A program made the translations under genes and the position numbers. 64,000 nt of DNA from Pradoshia eiseniae (lineage in GTDB: Bacteria; Bacillota; Bacilli; Bacillales; Pradoshiaceae): NCBI RefSeq assembly GCF_002946355.1, contig NZ_PKOZ01000003.1, forward strand, positions 53,224-117,223, written 5' to 3'. The notes under the pieces are model-generated. The model ran no database searches and had not been told where the DNA came from. It saw only the letters and a program-made list of their open reading frames with translations. Shown one piece after another: positions 62,519 through 64,000 of this stretch (position 1 is its first letter; every line of letters starts with the position of its first letter).

Positions 62519-63010
62519 ATGAGGAGCAAGACAAAAGAGATTATTCTGGCAGAAATTCGAAATACCAACACAGTATATGAGAAACTACTGATTTCCTTAA
62601 CCACTCCCGTATTGCTGACTGTATTTGAAAAATTATTTGGAGGCACAGCTGAATATACTCTTTCAGACAAATGTTTCGATATGATTGTGGAGGAATTGGA
62701 AATAGCGGATTTATTGCCAGAAACAACTGGGGAAGAAAAAATCACGGATGCGATGCTAGTCAGAACTTTTGTATCCTATCATCAAGGCAAAGAAAAGGCA
62801 CAAGAAGAAGCCAAAAAAGCTGTTCGCGAGTTTGAACAAGGGGAAATTAATGAACGGGAGACTGAGCACTTAACGCTTGATGACCTGCTCGATCTTTTAA
62901 GTCTTGCAATCAAGGACAAGGACACAGCCTATGCCAACGAAATCAAGAAACGACTCCTTCATATGAACCGCTCAAGAAGTCATGAAGAAAAATCCATTGA
63001 GGCCTCTTAA
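62519..63010 (+). CDS. Unrecognised helical protein, paralogue of the gene at 61838
   Basis: 163-aa acidic helical protein with the same two blocks as the upstream paralogue (N-terminal TTPVLLTVFEKLFGG, C-terminal LTLDDLLDLLSLAIKDKDTA). Between them it has an inserted charged coiled-coil-like stretch (GKEKAQEEAKKAVREFEQGE) missing from the partner. AAGGGGG precedes the ATG by 10 nt. It ends before a strong terminator. The 240-nt gap between the two genes (62279-62518) is AT-rich without a clear hairpin. Confidence 0.65.
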   Translation: MRSKTKEIILAEIRNTNTVYEKLLISLTTPVLLTVFEKLFGGTAEYTLSDKCFDMIVEELEIADLLPETTGEEKITDAMLVRTFVSYHQGKEKAQEEAKKAVREFEQGEINERETEHLTLDDLLDLLSLAIKDKDTAYANEIKKRLLHMNRSRSHEEKSIEAS

Positions 63011-63031
63011 AATTGCAGAGGGCTTTTATCG

Positions 63032-63071
63032 TAAGCGAGAAGAAATACTCTTATTTCTTCCGCTTATTTTT
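63032..63071 (+). terminator. Terminator after the paralogue pair
   Basis: TAAGCG-GAAGAAATA pairs with TATTTCTTC-CGCTTA (one bulge), followed by TTTTTG, 22 nt after the stop. Confidence 0.85.
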
Positions 63072-63352
63072 GTTTAATCCCCCCTCCTACCAGCCACGAT
63101 TTCACTTGTATTTTGTGACTCACCCTTCTAAACCCGCCCGCAAATATTCTCTCTTAAATCGACTAAATACCTGCAAACGTTTAAACTTGCAGCATATCCT
63201 ATCCCTGGCAATGCCTGCACAGGAGCACAAGGATTAAGTTACCTGATCTGCAATGTCCCTTATTTCTTTTGGGAATGCTAAAGGAAATTGACGAAATCAT
63301 AAGCTTTTGGGATACTGAGAAAGCTGACTATACATGAAATAAGGTGTGGAAA
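63072..63352. other. Spacer before the DUF3900 gene
   Basis: No gene seen. CTGCAA at 63170 and TTGCAG at 63186 form an inverted repeat around a cre-like centre (CAAACGTTTAAA) with two mismatches to the cre consensus. Confidence 0.35.
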
Positions 63353-64000
63353 ATGAAATTTCAAATTAGTTATTTGTCTTTTTTTGTCATTGAAACAGAA
63401 AATAAAGAGCAGCCAATTGCTAAACATTATCAAACGCTTGATACCGCTGAATATGAGGAAAGTGCCCTAAAGGACTTTCTTGATGGAGAGTTCAAGAAAA
63501 TTGCCAAAAGGAAAGTTGAGCGTCATCCGAATTCCGACCAAGTGCCGACAAAGCTAGGCCACTTTATTATTGAGCCAGGCCATGAGCTCGATTCAAACCC
63601 CAATTATAATGCTTTTAACCGGACCCGCTATGCACAGAGCAAAGAAGAGTTTAAAAGCTGCAGCGAGGAGTTTGTTCATTCTTACCTGGAAACAAGTGCT
63701 GTCCGCGGAGGCGTCTTCCTTTTAGCTTCCGCTGTCCCAGAAAAGTTTTTTGAGCATCGTTTCCTATTTATTATGAAATGTGACTTCGAACCGAAGGTGG
63801 CCTCCATTTCTGATGAGAGAACCCTAATACGGAATGTAGAAATGGCCATCACGACAAAAAATATGAAATCTATTCTCTACCCTCATATGCCGGAGGAAGG
63901 TATGATTGAAGAAAGTGAGCTGAAAATTCACCAATCCTCTCATGCACGCTATTTCGAAGACTTCCTGAAATTCGTGGAGTACGGAGAATCCAAACAGGAA
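63353..64000 (+). CDS. DUF3900 family protein (partial, 3' end outside window)
   Basis: 216 codons of an open frame that continues past the window. It matches DUF3900 proteins of Bacillus in my recollection: MKFQISYLSFFVIETE, RKVERHPNSDQVPTKLGHFI, EPKVASISDERTLIRNVEMA and SHARYFEDFLKFVEYGE. Relatives are about 360 aa, so roughly 60% is visible. No transmembrane spans. Function unknown. AAGGTGTGG lies before the ATG. Confidence 0.8.
   Translation, partial: MKFQISYLSFFVIETENKEQPIAKHYQTLDTAEYEESALKDFLDGEFKKIAKRKVERHPNSDQVPTKLGHFIIEPGHELDSNPNYNAFNRTRYAQSKEEFKSCSEEFVHSYLETSAVRGGVFLLASAVPEKFFEHRFLFIMKCDFEPKVASISDERTLIRNVEMAITTKNMKSILYPHMPEEGMIEESELKIHQSSHARYFEDFLKFVEYGESKQE

Noticed and set aside
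1..64000. rRNA, tRNA, CRISPR, insertion sequences, prophage or conjugative genes
   Set aside because: No matching sequence patterns, repeat arrays or transposase/integrase-like proteins were seen by eye.

Overview
The window reads as a chromosomal segment from a low-GC, endospore-forming Bacillaceae bacterium. The signs are Bacillus-type Shine-Dalgarno sites in front of nearly every gene, frequent TTG/GTG starts, and close resemblance of many proteins to Bacillus subtilis counterparts (RacA, IspA, DacC, DhaS, YeeI, KatE, PssA, CoaA, the YfiB/YfiC pair). SigB-, SigH- and CcpA-type sites fit the same picture. I cannot name a species. I saw no rRNA, tRNA, CRISPR array, transposase or prophage block. 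The 3' end of the left-edge gene and of the right-edge gene lie outside the window.

Layout. 1-4.4 kb: a minus-strand catabolic operon (FlK-like thioesterase, phenylalanine dehydrogenase, 2-oxoacid dehydrogenase E1 alpha and E1 beta) divergent from an Lrp/AsnC regulator. 4.5-9.0 kb: a membrane protein, a DUF402 gene broken by one stop codon, a DUF3626 protein, a Bacillus-type intergenic repeat with an attached gene remnant, and an isolated pair of oligopeptide-type ABC permeases. 9.3-17.4 kb: amidase, LCP ligase, histidine phosphatase, acylphosphatase, a LysM-NlpC/P60 wall hydrolase, ChaB, YeeI, and an ABC module matching yxlEFG without its sigma factor. 17.5-31.5 kb: small membrane and lipoproteins, a MerR-type coiled-coil protein followed by RacA, aldo/keto reductase, ZIP transporter, a divergent RsbR paralogue, HIT protein, intracellular protease IspA, a HAD phosphatase with a NagB-like protein lacking a catalytic Asp, and two efflux pumps. 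31.7-35.9 kb: KatE catalase behind a near-consensus SigB promoter and the DUF1659/DUF2922/YvrJ trio.

36-39 kb: a SARP-like regulator (OmpR-type winged helix plus a long helical region) followed by an MFS pump whose promoter carries two abutting 11-bp direct repeats. 39.5-47.8 kb: a heterodimeric ABC exporter, phosphatidylserine synthase, maltose acetyltransferase, pantothenate kinase, a RimK-like ATP-grasp ligase and a PPOX flavoprotein. 47.8-54.4 kb: NUDIX hydrolase, Ohr peroxidase, DhaS aldehyde dehydrogenase with a textbook SigA promoter and cre site, an aromatic-acid-exporter-type protein, peptidase T and a BsuPI-domain lipoprotein. 54.7-64 kb: a leaderless endonuclease I next to a 2H phosphoesterase, DacC, a polysaccharide deacetylase, D-serine ammonia-lyase, two tandem paralogues of an unrecognised family, and a truncated DUF3900 protein.

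How the genes work together: most are housekeeping or stress-adaptation genes in short operons of one to four. The clearest functional groups are the aromatic amino acid operon at the left edge, the general-stress set (katE, ohr, possibly chaB and the RsbR-like protein), the wall-remodelling genes (LCP, NlpC/P60, DacC, deacetylase), the chromosome-anchoring pair around racA, and the regulator-pump pair at 36-39 kb.
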